From NCBI GenBank assembly GCA_030696085.1, contig JAUYNL010000041.1, positions 1-41,979 of the forward strand: a DNA stretch of 41,979 bases, written 5' to 3'. The notes beneath the pieces were generated by a model. It did no database searches, was not told where the DNA came from, and worked only from the letters and a program-made list of their open reading frames with translations. Position numbers and translations under genes: made by a program. The stretch comes from Luteolibacter sp. (GTDB lineage: Bacteria; Verrucomicrobiota; Verrucomicrobiia; Verrucomicrobiales; Akkermansiaceae). This document shows positions 1 to 11,918 of the stretch, in pieces. The first letter of the stretch is position 1; each line of letters opens with the position of its first letter.

Positions 1-123
1 GAATGGATTGCCACACGTCTGCAAATGGGGCATCCTGGCTCAGTAAGCCGTCTGGTGTGCGGCGTGAAGCGTGACCGGAAACTGGAAAAAAGAATCAATG
101 AACTGGAGAAAATGTTGCAATGA
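1..123 (+). CDS. C-terminal end of a RAYT-type transposase (partial)
   Basis: The frame is open from base 1 and ends at TGA 121-123, giving 40 residues that begin EWIATRLQMGHPGSVSRLV and end in a Lys/Glu-rich helix. This resembles the C-terminal extension of some REP-associated tyrosine transposases (Y1/HUH, IS200-like fold), where a helix with an 'RLxMG..xxVSR' pattern follows the catalytic domain. The catalytic HUH and Tyr residues would lie upstream of the window and cannot be checked. A second RAYT, without this tail, sits inside carB. The family call rests on this short tail only. It could also be the end of another DNA-binding protein. Confidence 0.55.
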   Translation, partial: EWIATRLQMGHPGSVSRLVCGVKRDRKLEKRINELEKMLQ

Positions 124-403
124 GCGGACTGACCCCAGAGAGAATGGGAAAGGAACGCTGTTTGACGGCGGGGATTTAGTTGGGCCAGATCCTGCTGGGG
201 GAGGTTATCCTGGTCCATATATAGACGGCAATTTCAAGTGGGAAATTGGGTGGAAGTATAAATGTAATAGCTCCGAAGGCGAAATTTGCACACTCGATCA
301 GGTATTGACTATGAGAGTTAGTACGGATACTAATCCTACTACAGTGACAGCAACGGCGAGCAAAGGGGGCAAAGAAGTTAAGGCCATTAAAAATTTACCA
401 TGA
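71..403 (+). CDS. Hypothetical protein, probably a 3' gene remnant
   Basis: This is an open frame of 110 codons from a GTG. Its first 17 codons overlap the transposase end in another frame, so the true N-terminus is uncertain. The part after base 123 has a Gly/Pro/Tyr/Trp-rich stretch (GGGYPGPYIDGNFKWEIGWKY) followed by a Thr/Ser-rich tail. It looks like the end of a larger extracellular protein cut by the transposase insertion, but this is inference. The stop overlaps the ATG of the next gene (ATGA), which favours real translation. The DNA is clearly more AT-rich than the chromosome downstream. No family is recognised. Confidence 0.35.
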   Translation: MTGNWKKESMNWRKCCNERTDPRENGKGTLFDGGDLVGPDPAGGGYPGPYIDGNFKWEIGWKYKCNSSEGEICTLDQVLTMRVSTDTNPTTVTATASKGGKEVKAIKNLP

Positions 404-861
404 AAATATTACTAATTCTGATAATCACATCCTTGAGTTCATTCGCAGAAATAGAAAGCGCGGCGTTCAATGCTAATTTCTTCGATCGCATTTCGAAAGA
501 GAGAAACGAGAATGTCAAGTTAATGATGCTTTTAAACCAAGTAATGGCAATTAATAAATATTTAAGAGATCCTGAAAACAAGTTTTTTCTAAATATGGCT
601 ATCCCGACTAAAGCGGGGCAGATCTTTATAGCCGGCATGTCACCAAAATCTCTGGCAGATAATGATGATAGAACAAAATATATTGAGGCTATCAAGCGAA
701 ATGAAGAGAAAGGTAATATTCGGGATGGTCTTATTAAACAAAGAGAATTGATTCGGAAAATGATTGATGAGTGCATTGCCATGCTTCCTATTGATCAAAT
801 GAAAATTGCGAGATCTTTGGCAGACCAAGTTTTAGATACCTCCAACTTGCAATCTAGATAG
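400..861 (+). CDS. Small exported protein of unknown function
   Basis: The 153-residue protein starts with a signal-peptide-like segment (MKILLILIITSLSSFA, residues 1-16) and continues as a mostly helical, charged domain without recognisable motifs. It has a single cysteine and no lipobox, so a periplasmic or secreted location is likely. Its ATG overlaps the stop of the preceding frame, suggesting translational coupling. Base composition is strikingly AT-rich, with codons such as ATA, TTA and AAA used freely, unlike the GC-rich genes from 942 onward. This suggests recent acquisition with the neighbouring transposase. A possible immunity or accessory role to the truncated upstream gene cannot be tested here. 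Confidence 0.6.
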   Translation: MKILLILIITSLSSFAEIESAAFNANFFDRISKERNENVKLMMLLNQVMAINKYLRDPENKFFLNMAIPTKAGQIFIAGMSPKSLADNDDRTKYIEAIKRNEEKGNIRDGLIKQRELIRKMIDECIAMLPIDQMKIARSLADQVLDTSNLQSR

Positions 862-941
862 TTGGAGCGTCGTCTCCAGGGTCAGTCCCAAATAACAGAC
901 ATTTTGGAATCGGTCTTTGAGGATCATTACAAAGACGGCGA

Positions 942-1880
942 ATGAAGAAATCTGGATCACCCACTGAACCCCAGCGACAACATCGGGCACTTCGGTTGGC
1001 GGGCATGGTTCTCATGGTCATTGCCATGGTGGTCGGGCTGTGGATTGGCATGGATAGGAAGACCAGACCTGTGAGGCAGGGAGGAGTTCCTGATGAAATA
1101 GCAGGGGCTTTTGCGAAGTCGAAGAAAACGATTGGAGCAGAGAATCCAGGGATTGGTGGAGCCGGGATTGGTGAAGCGGCAGCCACCTCCAGTCCTAGAC
1201 AGCCGCTACAGTTCCGGGCGAAGGCGGTGGAGCCGGAGGCAGTGCTTGCGGTTCTGGCAAGCGGGAAGCAGACGGTGAACGAGCGGGTGCGGCAGCTCCA
1301 GGGGATGCGCGGGATTTCACTTTCCAAGGAGGAGCATGAGGCGGCATTGGCGTTTCTCGCGGGAAGGGAAGTGCCGGAGGGGATGGGCAAGGGCTCGATA
1401 CACTGGCTGGCGGATGAGTTGCTGACGGTGATGCGCATGCAAGAGCCGCCGTGGGAAGGCTTGGCGGCGGCATTGGGTGAGGCGGCGTTCCAGCCGGAGA
1501 CCGATCCGGTGGTGCGGGACTACATCATGCAGCATCTCGGGCATCTGTGGGAGCAAGGCGGAGCGCGGCAGGAGATGGAAAGCGCGCTGTGGCGGGCGGT
1601 AGGGACGACCGATGAAACCACGCCGGGATCGGCGCTGATCGCTTTGAGCCGTGGTTACGAGCGAGATCAGCAGGAGAAGAATCTGGCGGAAGTGCGGCGA
1701 CGTGCGTTCGACCTGGCGCAAAACCCGGATACCGGCCTGGCCGTGCGGGTGACGGCATTGTCCATTGCGGGCGATGGCGGCGGCAGGGAAGTGACGGAAC
1801 TGGCGGAGAATCTGGCGAAGAATCCGGAGACTCCGGTGATTCTGAAGAAAGTGGCGGAGCGTATTGTCGGAACGAGGTAG
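942..1880 (+). CDS. Membrane-anchored HEAT-like repeat protein
   Basis: This is a 312-residue hypothetical protein. Residues 1-16 are basic and polar, residues about 17-36 form one transmembrane helix (LRLAGMVLMVIAMVVGLWIG), and a Gly/Ala/Ser/Pro-rich linker runs to about residue 85. The remainder is alpha-helical, with repeated helix pairs such as the stretches around VRDYIMQHLGHLWEQGG and VRVTALSIAGDGGG. These resemble HEAT or armadillo-like repeats with periodic VR and A residues. The topology predicts a cytoplasmic N-terminus and a periplasmic repeat domain for protein binding. No enzyme motif is seen. Similar architectures are common among uncharacterised Verrucomicrobiota proteins. It stands alone between the AT-rich region and carB. 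Confidence 0.7.
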   Translation: MKKSGSPTEPQRQHRALRLAGMVLMVIAMVVGLWIGMDRKTRPVRQGGVPDEIAGAFAKSKKTIGAENPGIGGAGIGEAAATSSPRQPLQFRAKAVEPEAVLAVLASGKQTVNERVRQLQGMRGISLSKEEHEAALAFLAGREVPEGMGKGSIHWLADELLTVMRMQEPPWEGLAAALGEAAFQPETDPVVRDYIMQHLGHLWEQGGARQEMESALWRAVGTTDETTPGSALIALSRGYERDQQEKNLAEVRRRAFDLAQNPDTGLAVRVTALSIAGDGGGREVTELAENLAKNPETPVILKKVAERIVGTR

Positions 1881-1899
1881 GCGGCATTGGGTGGCTGAT

Positions 1900-1920
1900 G
1901 TCGGATCTTCGCAATCCGAC
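1900..1920 (+). terminator. Candidate terminator hairpin between the HEAT protein and carB
   Basis: A perfect 7-bp stem, GTCGGAT (1900-1906) and ATCCGAC (1914-1920), encloses the loop CTTCGCA. It follows the stop of the upstream gene by 20 bases. Only a weak T-run (CCCTTTAC) follows, so intrinsic termination is uncertain and it could be a REP-like hairpin instead. Confidence 0.35.
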
Positions 1921-1997
1921 CCTTTACAAGCGGGAAAATCCCTGCCAAACCCCGTCCAATTTAGCCGCCACGGCGCGCGGACAACCAGCCTCCCATC

Positions 1998-5984
<3,987 letters not shown>

Positions 5985-6033
5985 GTTTCTAAGCCAGAAC
6001 GCCCTCGATTAGGAATTCCCAGCAAGCCACCCA

Positions 6034-7032
6034 ATGAGATCAGAAGAATTTGAATCGATTTTGGACCGGCTATGCGAGCGCCTTACGGCAATGATTGCGG
6101 ATCAAGGCGTATTTCCCTCGTCTCCCGCTTTCGAAAGACAGGCTCGCGAACTCTTGGAAGCTCTGCTTCAAGATTCGGGCTTTTCCATCAATTTCAGTCC
6201 GCATCCTCATGTTTTTCCCGATATCGTTTTGCCTCCGTTTGGGATTGAAGTGAAATTTACACTTAACGACACATGGCGAAGTGTTGCCAATAGCGTCTTT
6301 GAATCCACCCGCGCACCCGATGTGGATCACGTCTATCTTCTATTTGGGAAGATGGGCGGTGAGCCAGGTGTCCGATGGGGTCACTATGGAGATTGCGTCG
6401 TTCATGTCAGAACTTCTCACGTGCCTCGATTCGAAGTCGAAATTGGCTCTCAGCGATCACTATTCGGAGTTTTGGGGATAGACTACCCAGAGTTTTCTCA
6501 GCTTCCCGAAGCCGATAAGATGCTTCACATCCGCAACTACGCTAGATCACGGCTAAAAGTTGGTGAGCGCTTGTGGTGGCTCGAAGATAAGGAGGAGGCT
6601 GAACACACCTTGCCAATTCAAGCGCGACTTTACACGAGCTTGGACTCAGAGGAAAAGCGAACATTGAGGGCGGAAGCCGCACTGCTTTGCCCGCAAATCG
6701 TTGGCTCCAGCAGAAACCGACGCAAATACGATGATGTCAGCCTGTATCTCCTGACCTATCACGGCGTACTTGCTCCCCAAGTCAGGGATTTGTTCAGCGC
6801 AGGAAGTGTCGCTTTGAGAGCAGATTCGACTCGGGGCGGCACCTACATTCTGCGTTCGCTGCAAGACATTGAAAGCGAGATGAGAAATGCCGCCGACTAC
6901 TTGCCGGACGCGTTGTTTGTCGAATATTGGGGAGAAGATGTTCCCAAGCTCGAACGAATTGCTTGGTGGCTTGCCGAGGCTGACAAGCATGCGGCCGATT
7001 GGCGTCCCTCAGACGTTCTTTTTCCGAGTTGA
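6034..7032 (+). CDS. Type II restriction endonuclease, PD-(D/E)XK fold
   Basis: The 332-residue protein has a textbook PD-(D/E)XK core: Pro62-Asp63 in HVFPDIVLP, then Glu72-Val-Lys74 in GIEVKFT, nine residues later. This nuclease centre binds Mg2+ and hydrolyses DNA. Partnership with a cytosine-5 methyltransferase on the opposite strand makes it a type II restriction enzyme. The genes converge and overlap by 24 bases (7009-7032). Residues after about 200 form a helical region of unknown role, perhaps DNA recognition. The exact family and recognition sequence cannot be read from the sequence. The gene is more AT-rich than carB, fitting horizontal transfer. The start ATG at 6034 lies 49 bases after the carB stop, with no clear ribosome site. 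Confidence 0.82.
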   Translation: MRSEEFESILDRLCERLTAMIADQGVFPSSPAFERQARELLEALLQDSGFSINFSPHPHVFPDIVLPPFGIEVKFTLNDTWRSVANSVFESTRAPDVDHVYLLFGKMGGEPGVRWGHYGDCVVHVRTSHVPRFEVEIGSQRSLFGVLGIDYPEFSQLPEADKMLHIRNYARSRLKVGERLWWLEDKEEAEHTLPIQARLYTSLDSEEKRTLRAEAALLCPQIVGSSRNRRKYDDVSLYLLTYHGVLAPQVRDLFSAGSVALRADSTRGGTYILRSLQDIESEMRNAADYLPDALFVEYWGEDVPKLERIAWWLAEADKHAADWRPSDVLFPS

Positions 7033-8223
7033 GTTAGTTGGTTTGGCGGAGCGGGTTTCATCCTCATTGAGGTTTCGATGAACGGCATTGGCAATGTGCC
7101 ATGCCAGCACTGGTGGCACTGCGTTTCCTACCTGACGCTCGGTTTCGCGCAGCTTTGAATCGAAAATGAAGTTATCAGGGAAAGTCTGGATTCTTGCGGC
7201 CTCACGCATAGAAAGGCGCCTGGGCAACTTGTAGTGAAACTGGATATTCCCATGACACTCTGCTCGGATCGTGTGTGCCGGCTTGTTTGCTGAAATTTTT
7301 CGATTCCCCTGCTCAGGACTTACGTTCGCACGGCTCCAGACATGATTGATCGCGGGATCTTCGACCAAGTCCATAAGGTCTCCAATCGCCTCGTCCGAAG
7401 TCATCCATGTTTCACGGTTACGTTCCACCGCCGGGGGAAGGAACTTCGGCCTGCCGTTGGGAACGCCCACGATAAAAACACGTTCACGGATTTGCGGCAC
7501 ACCATAGTCCACCGCCTTATAGAGCTGAACAGACAGCGTGTAACCGAGATCCGAAAAATCGTTGACTACCTGCTTCAATGAATCGCTACGGCTTTTCATC
7601 AAAAGAGCCCGGACATTCTCCGCCACAAATACTTTAGGTCTAAGCTTGTCGACTGCGGCGACCATTGCCCGGTACAAACCACTTCTGGCACCACTCACTC
7701 CAACGCCCTTGCCGTTGATGGAAATATCCTGACAAGGGAAACCACCAATTAAAACATCGGCTTTTTTTGGCATGGTCGAAATCAGGTTCCAGATGTCTCC
7801 GGGATGTATGTGGTCTCCGAGGTTCTTCTTGTAAGTGCGGCAAGCCGCTTCATTCAGATCATTGGCCCACAGGATTTCATACGGCAGCTTGGGGTATCGC
7901 TTGCCGAAAATTTCAAACCCGCCGCCGAAGCCAAGATCCATACCGCCGCATCCCGAAAACATCGACACCACCGAGTATTTTTTCTGAGTGCGATAGCTAG
8001 TCCCGACAGCAAGAGTTGGTGGGGAAATCAAGGAATCTTTTTGGAACAAGCTGGCAGTTTTTCCATACGTGCAATACTCCTCAGCGACAGTGGAAAACCA
8101 GCCTTTCAACGTGCTGCCCGAAAGCGCCAAGCTTGCGTAGAGCTTCCTTTTGGTCTTTGGATCGACCTCGATAACAACACGTCCTGAATCACTGCGAGCC
8201 ATGCGCATTTCTATGTTCTCCAT
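7009..8223 (-). CDS. DNA (cytosine-5) methyltransferase of a type II RM system
   Basis: This enzyme transfers a methyl group from S-adenosylmethionine to C5 of cytosine in the recognition site, protecting host DNA. From the start at 8223 it has 404 residues. It shows an N-terminal extension of about 80 residues, motif I VVSMFSGCGGMDLGF (about 85-99), motif IV GGFPCQDIS with catalytic Cys164, motif VI AENVRAL, motif VIII QIRERVFIVGV, a variable recognition region, motif IX REAARIQTFPDNF and motif X QVGNAVPPVLAWHIANAV. The open frame extends to 8367, but that part is antisense to the duplicated carB end, so ATG 8223 (MENIEMRM) is preferred. An ATG at 8202 is also possible. The gene converges on the nuclease. 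Confidence 0.92.
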   Translation of the reverse strand: MENIEMRMARSDSGRVVIEVDPKTKRKLYASLALSGSTLKGWFSTVAEEYCTYGKTASLFQKDSLISPPTLAVGTSYRTQKKYSVVSMFSGCGGMDLGFGGGFEIFGKRYPKLPYEILWANDLNEAACRTYKKNLGDHIHPGDIWNLISTMPKKADVLIGGFPCQDISINGKGVGVSGARSGLYRAMVAAVDKLRPKVFVAENVRALLMKSRSDSLKQVVNDFSDLGYTLSVQLYKAVDYGVPQIRERVFIVGVPNGRPKFLPPAVERNRETWMTSDEAIGDLMDLVEDPAINHVWSRANVSPEQGNRKISANKPAHTIRAECHGNIQFHYKLPRRLSMREAARIQTFPDNFIFDSKLRETERQVGNAVPPVLAWHIANAVHRNLNEDETRSAKPTNSTRKKNV

Positions 8224-8250
8224 GTTACATAGCAAGCGCAAATTTAGCGG

Positions 8251-8386
8251 GATCCGCTCCACCGCCATCGCCCAAAAAATCTCCCACGCCACCAACCTCT
8301 CCGCCGCCGAAGCGTCCGTGAAAGCCATGCGCTCGTTGAAGGAGAAGGAGCTGACGGTGAAGAGCATTCAGGAGTATCACGCGTGA
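8251..8386 (+). pseudogene. Duplicated 3' fragment of carB (right copy of direct repeat)
   Basis: This fragment encodes the last 44 residues of CarB in frame, ending EYHA and TGA (8384-8386), but has no promoter or remainder of the gene. It is probably the original carB 3' end, displaced when the RM cassette (about 5985-8250) inserted with duplication of the target. The chromosome then continues into the lipoprotein region. Confidence 0.92.
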
Positions 8387-8447
8387 ACGAAACGAAAAAT
8401 CAACAAGCGGAGGTTTTGGATTTTTGCGGTGGGGGGGAGAAGAGAAA

Positions 8448-9449
8448 TCACGCGCCGAGGGGTTTCCAGGCGCGCTTTACGCTGACCTTGATGGAGCCCT
8501 GGCCGCGGCTGGATTGGTTTCCACGGTTGCCGGATTTGAGGGTCTGGATGGTATCGAGTTGCTCGCGGAGGATGATGGGGTGGATGAGGGAGAGCCAGAG
8601 CTTGCCGGATTGGATGGTGACATCCTCATCGGTGAAGATGCCCTCGAAGTCCGGAAACTGCCTGCGGCTGTAATCGCCGCTGACGGTGAAGACGCCGCAG
8701 GGGTGGCCCTCGACGGATTCGAAGGATTCAAGTTTCAAGGTGAGGGTGCCGGTGGCTTTTCCGGCGAGCAACATGGGCAGGGAATCGCCGGTGACGACGA
8801 GTTGGTCGCCGGGTTTGAAGCGTTTTTTGGCGGCGAACCAGAGTGGCCGGGGAGCGAGGGCGTTTTCGATGAGGAGTCCGTCGAAAAAGGGTGAGAGTTC
8901 CTTGGCAAGAGTGGTGTTGCGGAAACCGCCGGCCGGATCGGCGAGCCAGGATTTGCCGGTTTTGCGGAAGGTGTGGGACTGGGCTGAAGGGGCATTGGCC
9001 GAGAGTGGATCACTGAGGATTTGTTTCGCACCGTCAGGATCGTCGGCGGAAGGGATGGAAAAATTTGTTTTTTCCGAGGTGTGGCGGACCTGGTCGCCGG
9101 CGCGTTCGAGTTTGCTGACGCTGGTGCGTGTGCCTTTGAGGGCCTCGGCATGGCGCTCGATGGCGGAGCTCTGGGAAAATCGCCCGGACCATTCCTGGTG
9201 GCGTGTGATCCTGACTTCGAGGTGTGTGGGAAAGGGCAGGTCCTTGCGGAAGCTGACTCCATCCGGCGTTTGATCCACGAGTTTCTGGAGGGCGGGATCG
9301 GTTTTGGAGGCGTCTCCGGCACCTGTTTTGGAAGCTATGCGGTCCTTGACGGCGGAGGATGCCTTTTCGGCGAAATTTTTCGCCTTATCGCACGAGACGA
9401 GGGTCAGGGCGTAGGCTAGGATGAGGAGGAGGCGGCGGCGGGAGTTCAT
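8448..9449 (-). CDS. Putative lipoprotein of unknown function
   Basis: With the start at ATG 9449 the product has 333 residues. A basic N-terminus and hydrophobic core (MNSRRRLLLILAYALTLVSC) end in a lipobox-like TLVSC at about residue 20, so lipidation and outer-membrane or periplasmic anchoring are expected. A Lys/Ala-rich helical segment follows (DKAKNFAEKASSAVKDRIA), then a mixed domain with a mid-region reading GDQLVVTGDSLPMLLAGKATGTLTLKLESFE. No catalytic motif is recognised. It lies immediately downstream of cysE, with 5 bases between the cysE stop and this start, so co-transcription is likely. The open frame begins 8 codons upstream, but the signal sequence favours the start used here. 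Confidence 0.75.
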   Translation of the reverse strand: MNSRRRLLLILAYALTLVSCDKAKNFAEKASSAVKDRIASKTGAGDASKTDPALQKLVDQTPDGVSFRKDLPFPTHLEVRITRHQEWSGRFSQSSAIERHAEALKGTRTSVSKLERAGDQVRHTSEKTNFSIPSADDPDGAKQILSDPLSANAPSAQSHTFRKTGKSWLADPAGGFRNTTLAKELSPFFDGLLIENALAPRPLWFAAKKRFKPGDQLVVTGDSLPMLLAGKATGTLTLKLESFESVEGHPCGVFTVSGDYSRRQFPDFEGIFTDEDVTIQSGKLWLSLIHPIILREQLDTIQTLKSGNRGNQSSRGQGSIKVSVKRAWKPLGA

Positions 9450-9454
9450 GGGAG

Positions 9455-10318
9455 TCAGATGGCACTGCGGCAATCGAGGTGCTGGTTCATTTCGATGGCG
9501 GGGTTTTCCTCGCTGGATTCGCCGACGACCACGGCGGGCACTCCGGCCACGGTGGTGTGCGGCGGCACGTCGGTGAGTACGACGCTGCCAGCACCGACCT
9601 TCGCGCCGGTGCCGATTTCCACGCGGCCGAGGATTTTCGCGCCGGCACCGAGTAGTACGCCGGAGCGGATGATCGGGTGGCGGGCGCCGCCCTGCTTGCC
9701 GGTGCCACCGAGGGTGACTTCGTGTAGGATGGAGACGTTGTCCTCGATGATGGCCGTCTCACCGACGACGAAGGAGGTGGCGTGATCGAGCAGGATGCCG
9801 CAGCCGATGCTGGCGGCAGGGTGGATGTCCACGGCGAAGGCCTCGCTGGCGATGCTTTGCAGGTAGAGTGCGAACCAGCGGCGCTGGTCCTGCCAGAGCG
9901 CGTGGGAAACGCGGTAGGTGGTGAGGGCCAGAAAGCCTTTGAAAAACAGCAGCGGCTCCAGCAGCGAAAAGCAGGCAGGATCGCGATCAAACATCGCCTG
10001 CATGTCGCGAATGGCGCTGTGGACGATGAGTGGCTGGGCTTCGAACACGCCGGTGAGCAGCGGTTCCATCGCCTCGCGCGGCATATCCTCGCGTGCCAGA
10101 CGCCGGGCAAGGCGCGCACCGAGGGCGGCGGCGACGGTATCACGCGAGAGGATCACATCATCAACGAGATGTCGCAGCGTCGGTTCGGCGGCGGCGACTT
10201 TGGAGGCTTCCAGGCGCAGGGTTTGCCACACGGCAGGTGCATCGGCGGATATTCCGGCGCAGAGCTTGCCAAGATTCTTGCTCGCCGGGAGGGTTCCGGT
10301 TTGTTGGGATTCGTTCAT
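9455..10318 (-). CDS. cysE: Serine O-acetyltransferase
   Basis: CysE transfers acetyl from acetyl-CoA to L-serine, giving O-acetylserine for cysteine synthesis in the cytoplasm. The 287-residue protein has the helical N-terminal domain (to about 160) followed by the left-handed beta-helix of hexapeptide repeats. Family residues are visible in DIHPAASIGCGILLDHATSFVVGE, then ILHEVTLGGTGKQGGARHP and GAKVGAGSVVLTDVPPHTTVAGVPA. The length fits the family. Its ATG (10316-10318) overlaps the ATG of a divergent Rrf2-type regulator (10317-10319), so the promoter must lie inside the regulator gene or the mRNA is leaderless. The neighbour resembles CymR, which controls cysteine metabolism in Firmicutes. 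Local control is therefore plausible. Confidence 0.95.
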   Translation of the reverse strand: MNESQQTGTLPASKNLGKLCAGISADAPAVWQTLRLEASKVAAAEPTLRHLVDDVILSRDTVAAALGARLARRLAREDMPREAMEPLLTGVFEAQPLIVHSAIRDMQAMFDRDPACFSLLEPLLFFKGFLALTTYRVSHALWQDQRRWFALYLQSIASEAFAVDIHPAASIGCGILLDHATSFVVGETAIIEDNVSILHEVTLGGTGKQGGARHPIIRSGVLLGAGAKILGRVEIGTGAKVGAGSVVLTDVPPHTTVAGVPAVVVGESSEENPAIEMNQHLDCRSAI

Positions 10319-10730
10319 GAAGATTTCTCAGAAATTGGAATACGCGTGCCGGGCACTGGCCCAGCTTGCCAAACACCATGACGGGCGAACTCTTACACGG
10401 CTTGAGGACCTCGCGCAACGCGAAGCCGTCTCGGCGAACTTTCTGGTGCAGATTCTCAACGATCTGAGGCGCGCCGGACTGATTGACAGCCGCCGCGGAC
10501 AGGCAGGCGGCTACCTGCTCGCACGCGCGCCGGATGCCATCACGCTGCGGCAGGTGGTGGAGGCGGTGGACCCCGCCTTACTGCATTGTACGGTGGCCGG
10601 CTACGGCGAGTCAGGCCACGCGGTGCGCCAGGCCTGGGAGCAAATTTCCACCAGCGTGCGGCACGAACTCGACCAAATCACTTTGGAAACCCTCGCCAGC
10701 AATCCGGGTGGCGCGATGTTTTACATTTGA
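10317..10730 (+). CDS. Rrf2-family transcriptional regulator, CymR-like
   Basis: The protein has 137 residues with an N-terminal winged helix-turn-helix (MKISQKLEYACRALAQLAKH, then VSANFLVQILNDLRRAGLIDSRRGQAGGYLL) and a short dimerisation helix. It ends in AMFYI, like CymR of Bacillus. The three-cysteine cluster of the iron-sulfur regulator IscR is absent: apart from Cys11 only one Cys (in LLHCTV) is present. An Fe-S ligand set is therefore unlikely. The start is fixed by family similarity at ATG 10317, although the frame is open upstream. It is divergent from cysE with overlapping start codons, which points to regulation of cysteine or sulfur metabolism. That role is inference from context and family. 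Confidence 0.87.
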   Translation: MKISQKLEYACRALAQLAKHHDGRTLTRLEDLAQREAVSANFLVQILNDLRRAGLIDSRRGQAGGYLLARAPDAITLRQVVEAVDPALLHCTVAGYGESGHAVRQAWEQISTSVRHELDQITLETLASNPGGAMFYI

Positions 10731-10913
10731 ACGGACACCCGCCATGCGCGGTTACAGACACCTCGAATTGCCGTGATGGTTCGCTCACTTGAGCGCGGCG
10801 AGATGGTGGCGGGTGAGGTCTGTTGATCTTGTCAAGAAAAGTAAAATATTTAGCTGGCTGAATGAAGTGGTTTTCTGTAAAGCACTTGCATCTTTCCAAC
10901 CCCGCGCACAGCC

Positions 10914-11555
10914 ATGGCCACCCCCACCGAACACACCCACCACATCCGAATCCGCTCGTCGCAGATGGAAATGCCCACGGCCTCCTCCGGCATGTCCAAC
11001 CGGGGCACCGAGGATTACGACCTCAAACTCCGGGCCGCGCAGGAGGAAATGGTGCGCATCCAGCAGCAGCAGGAGGAACTCGAGCGCATGAAGCAGGAAC
11101 TCGAGGAGCTCACCAGCCGCAAGCGCAGTTTCGTTTCCCAGCAAGTCGAACTCACCGAAAAACTCACCTCGGCGCTGACCCTGATCGACCGCGAGTTGTT
11201 CGAGATGCGCAATGAAACCGAAGATCTCGAGCAGTGCCGCACCTGCTTCGCCTCCCACCTCGACAAGGTCCAGAAATTCACTCCTGAGAACTGGACGCGA
11301 GAAAATCTCTCCGAGAAACTCGAACGCGCGACTTTCACCATCGATCTCGCCTCGGACGAATACGAGCAGGCAGCCGCCCATTTTGAAGGTTCACGCAGCG
11401 GTTCGATTTTTGGCAGGGCATCAAAACGCGGCCGCTCTGGAGCCCGCAACCGGAACTCCGGCGAATTCATGTGCCAGCTCCGCAATGGCCTTGCCTTTAA
11501 CCTGCCGATCCTCGCGCTCGGCATTCTCGCGCTGATTGTTTATCTGATCAAATAA
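10914..11555 (+). CDS. Coiled-coil protein with C-terminal membrane anchor
   Basis: The 213-residue protein has a polar N-terminus (about 1-35), a long Glu/Gln/Arg-rich coiled coil (about 36-105, containing IQQQQEELERMKQELEEL) and a region with Cys107 and Cys110 (QCRTC). A basic Gly/Ser/Arg linker follows, and a single hydrophobic helix (LPILALGILALIVYLIK) forms the very C-terminus. This is the layout of a tail-anchored protein with its body in the cytoplasm. The next gene has the same design at half the size and starts 15 bases downstream, so the two probably form an operon and perhaps a complex. No known family is recognised. The roughly 180 bases upstream hold only a probable promoter region. 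Confidence 0.7.
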   Translation: MATPTEHTHHIRIRSSQMEMPTASSGMSNRGTEDYDLKLRAAQEEMVRIQQQQEELERMKQELEELTSRKRSFVSQQVELTEKLTSALTLIDRELFEMRNETEDLEQCRTCFASHLDKVQKFTPENWTRENLSEKLERATFTIDLASDEYEQAAAHFEGSRSGSIFGRASKRGRSGARNRNSGEFMCQLRNGLAFNLPILALGILALIVYLIK

Positions 11556-11570
11556 CCGGATCACTCGGAC

Positions 11571-11894
11571 ATGAGCCGCGCCAAATTATTCAAGGAGGAG
11601 CTCGAGCTCGATGAGGTGCTCGAAAAACAGCAGGAGCTTCAGAGCCGCCTCAGGGAATTCGAGCGGAACCAGAAGGAAATCGAGCGGACCCGCGCCGAAC
11701 GCGAGTGTACGATGCCTCCGCTCGATGAAATCGAAGCCCGCCAGAAGAGCCGCCAGCATGAACAGACCGTCACACGCGGCCAGGTCGCCAATGTACGCCG
11801 GGATCAGAACCAGGGATTGCTGCTGCTGGTCCTGCTCATCGCCGCCACAGGCACGCTCATCTGGTGGGGCCTGCAACTCATGCAGGGCAACTGA
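11571..11894 (+). CDS. Small tail-anchored coiled-coil protein
   Basis: The 107-residue protein is almost entirely charged coiled coil in residues 1-75 (FKEELELDEVLEKQQELQSR and onward), followed by a hydrophobic helix (LLLLVLLIAATGTLIWWGLQL) at the C-terminus. The topology matches the larger gene just upstream, suggesting that the two products act together at the inner membrane. It converges on the SET-domain gene across a 24-base gap. Function is unknown. A scaffold or FtsB/DivIC-like role is imaginable, but nothing in the sequence demonstrates it, and FtsB-type proteins have the anchor at the other end. Confidence 0.68.
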   Translation: MSRAKLFKEELELDEVLEKQQELQSRLREFERNQKEIERTRAERECTMPPLDEIEARQKSRQHEQTVTRGQVANVRRDQNQGLLLLVLLIAATGTLIWWGLQLMQGN

Positions 11895-11918
11895 TGCAGG
11901 GCAGGCGCAACCGCCGGC

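Noticed and set aside
8224..8367. N-terminal extension of the methyltransferase frame
   Set aside because: It is the reverse strand of the duplicated carB fragment and has no methyltransferase similarity.
8150..8386. A plus-strand frame ending in EYHA
   Set aside because: It only reads into the duplicated carB end. The upstream part is antisense to the methyltransferase.
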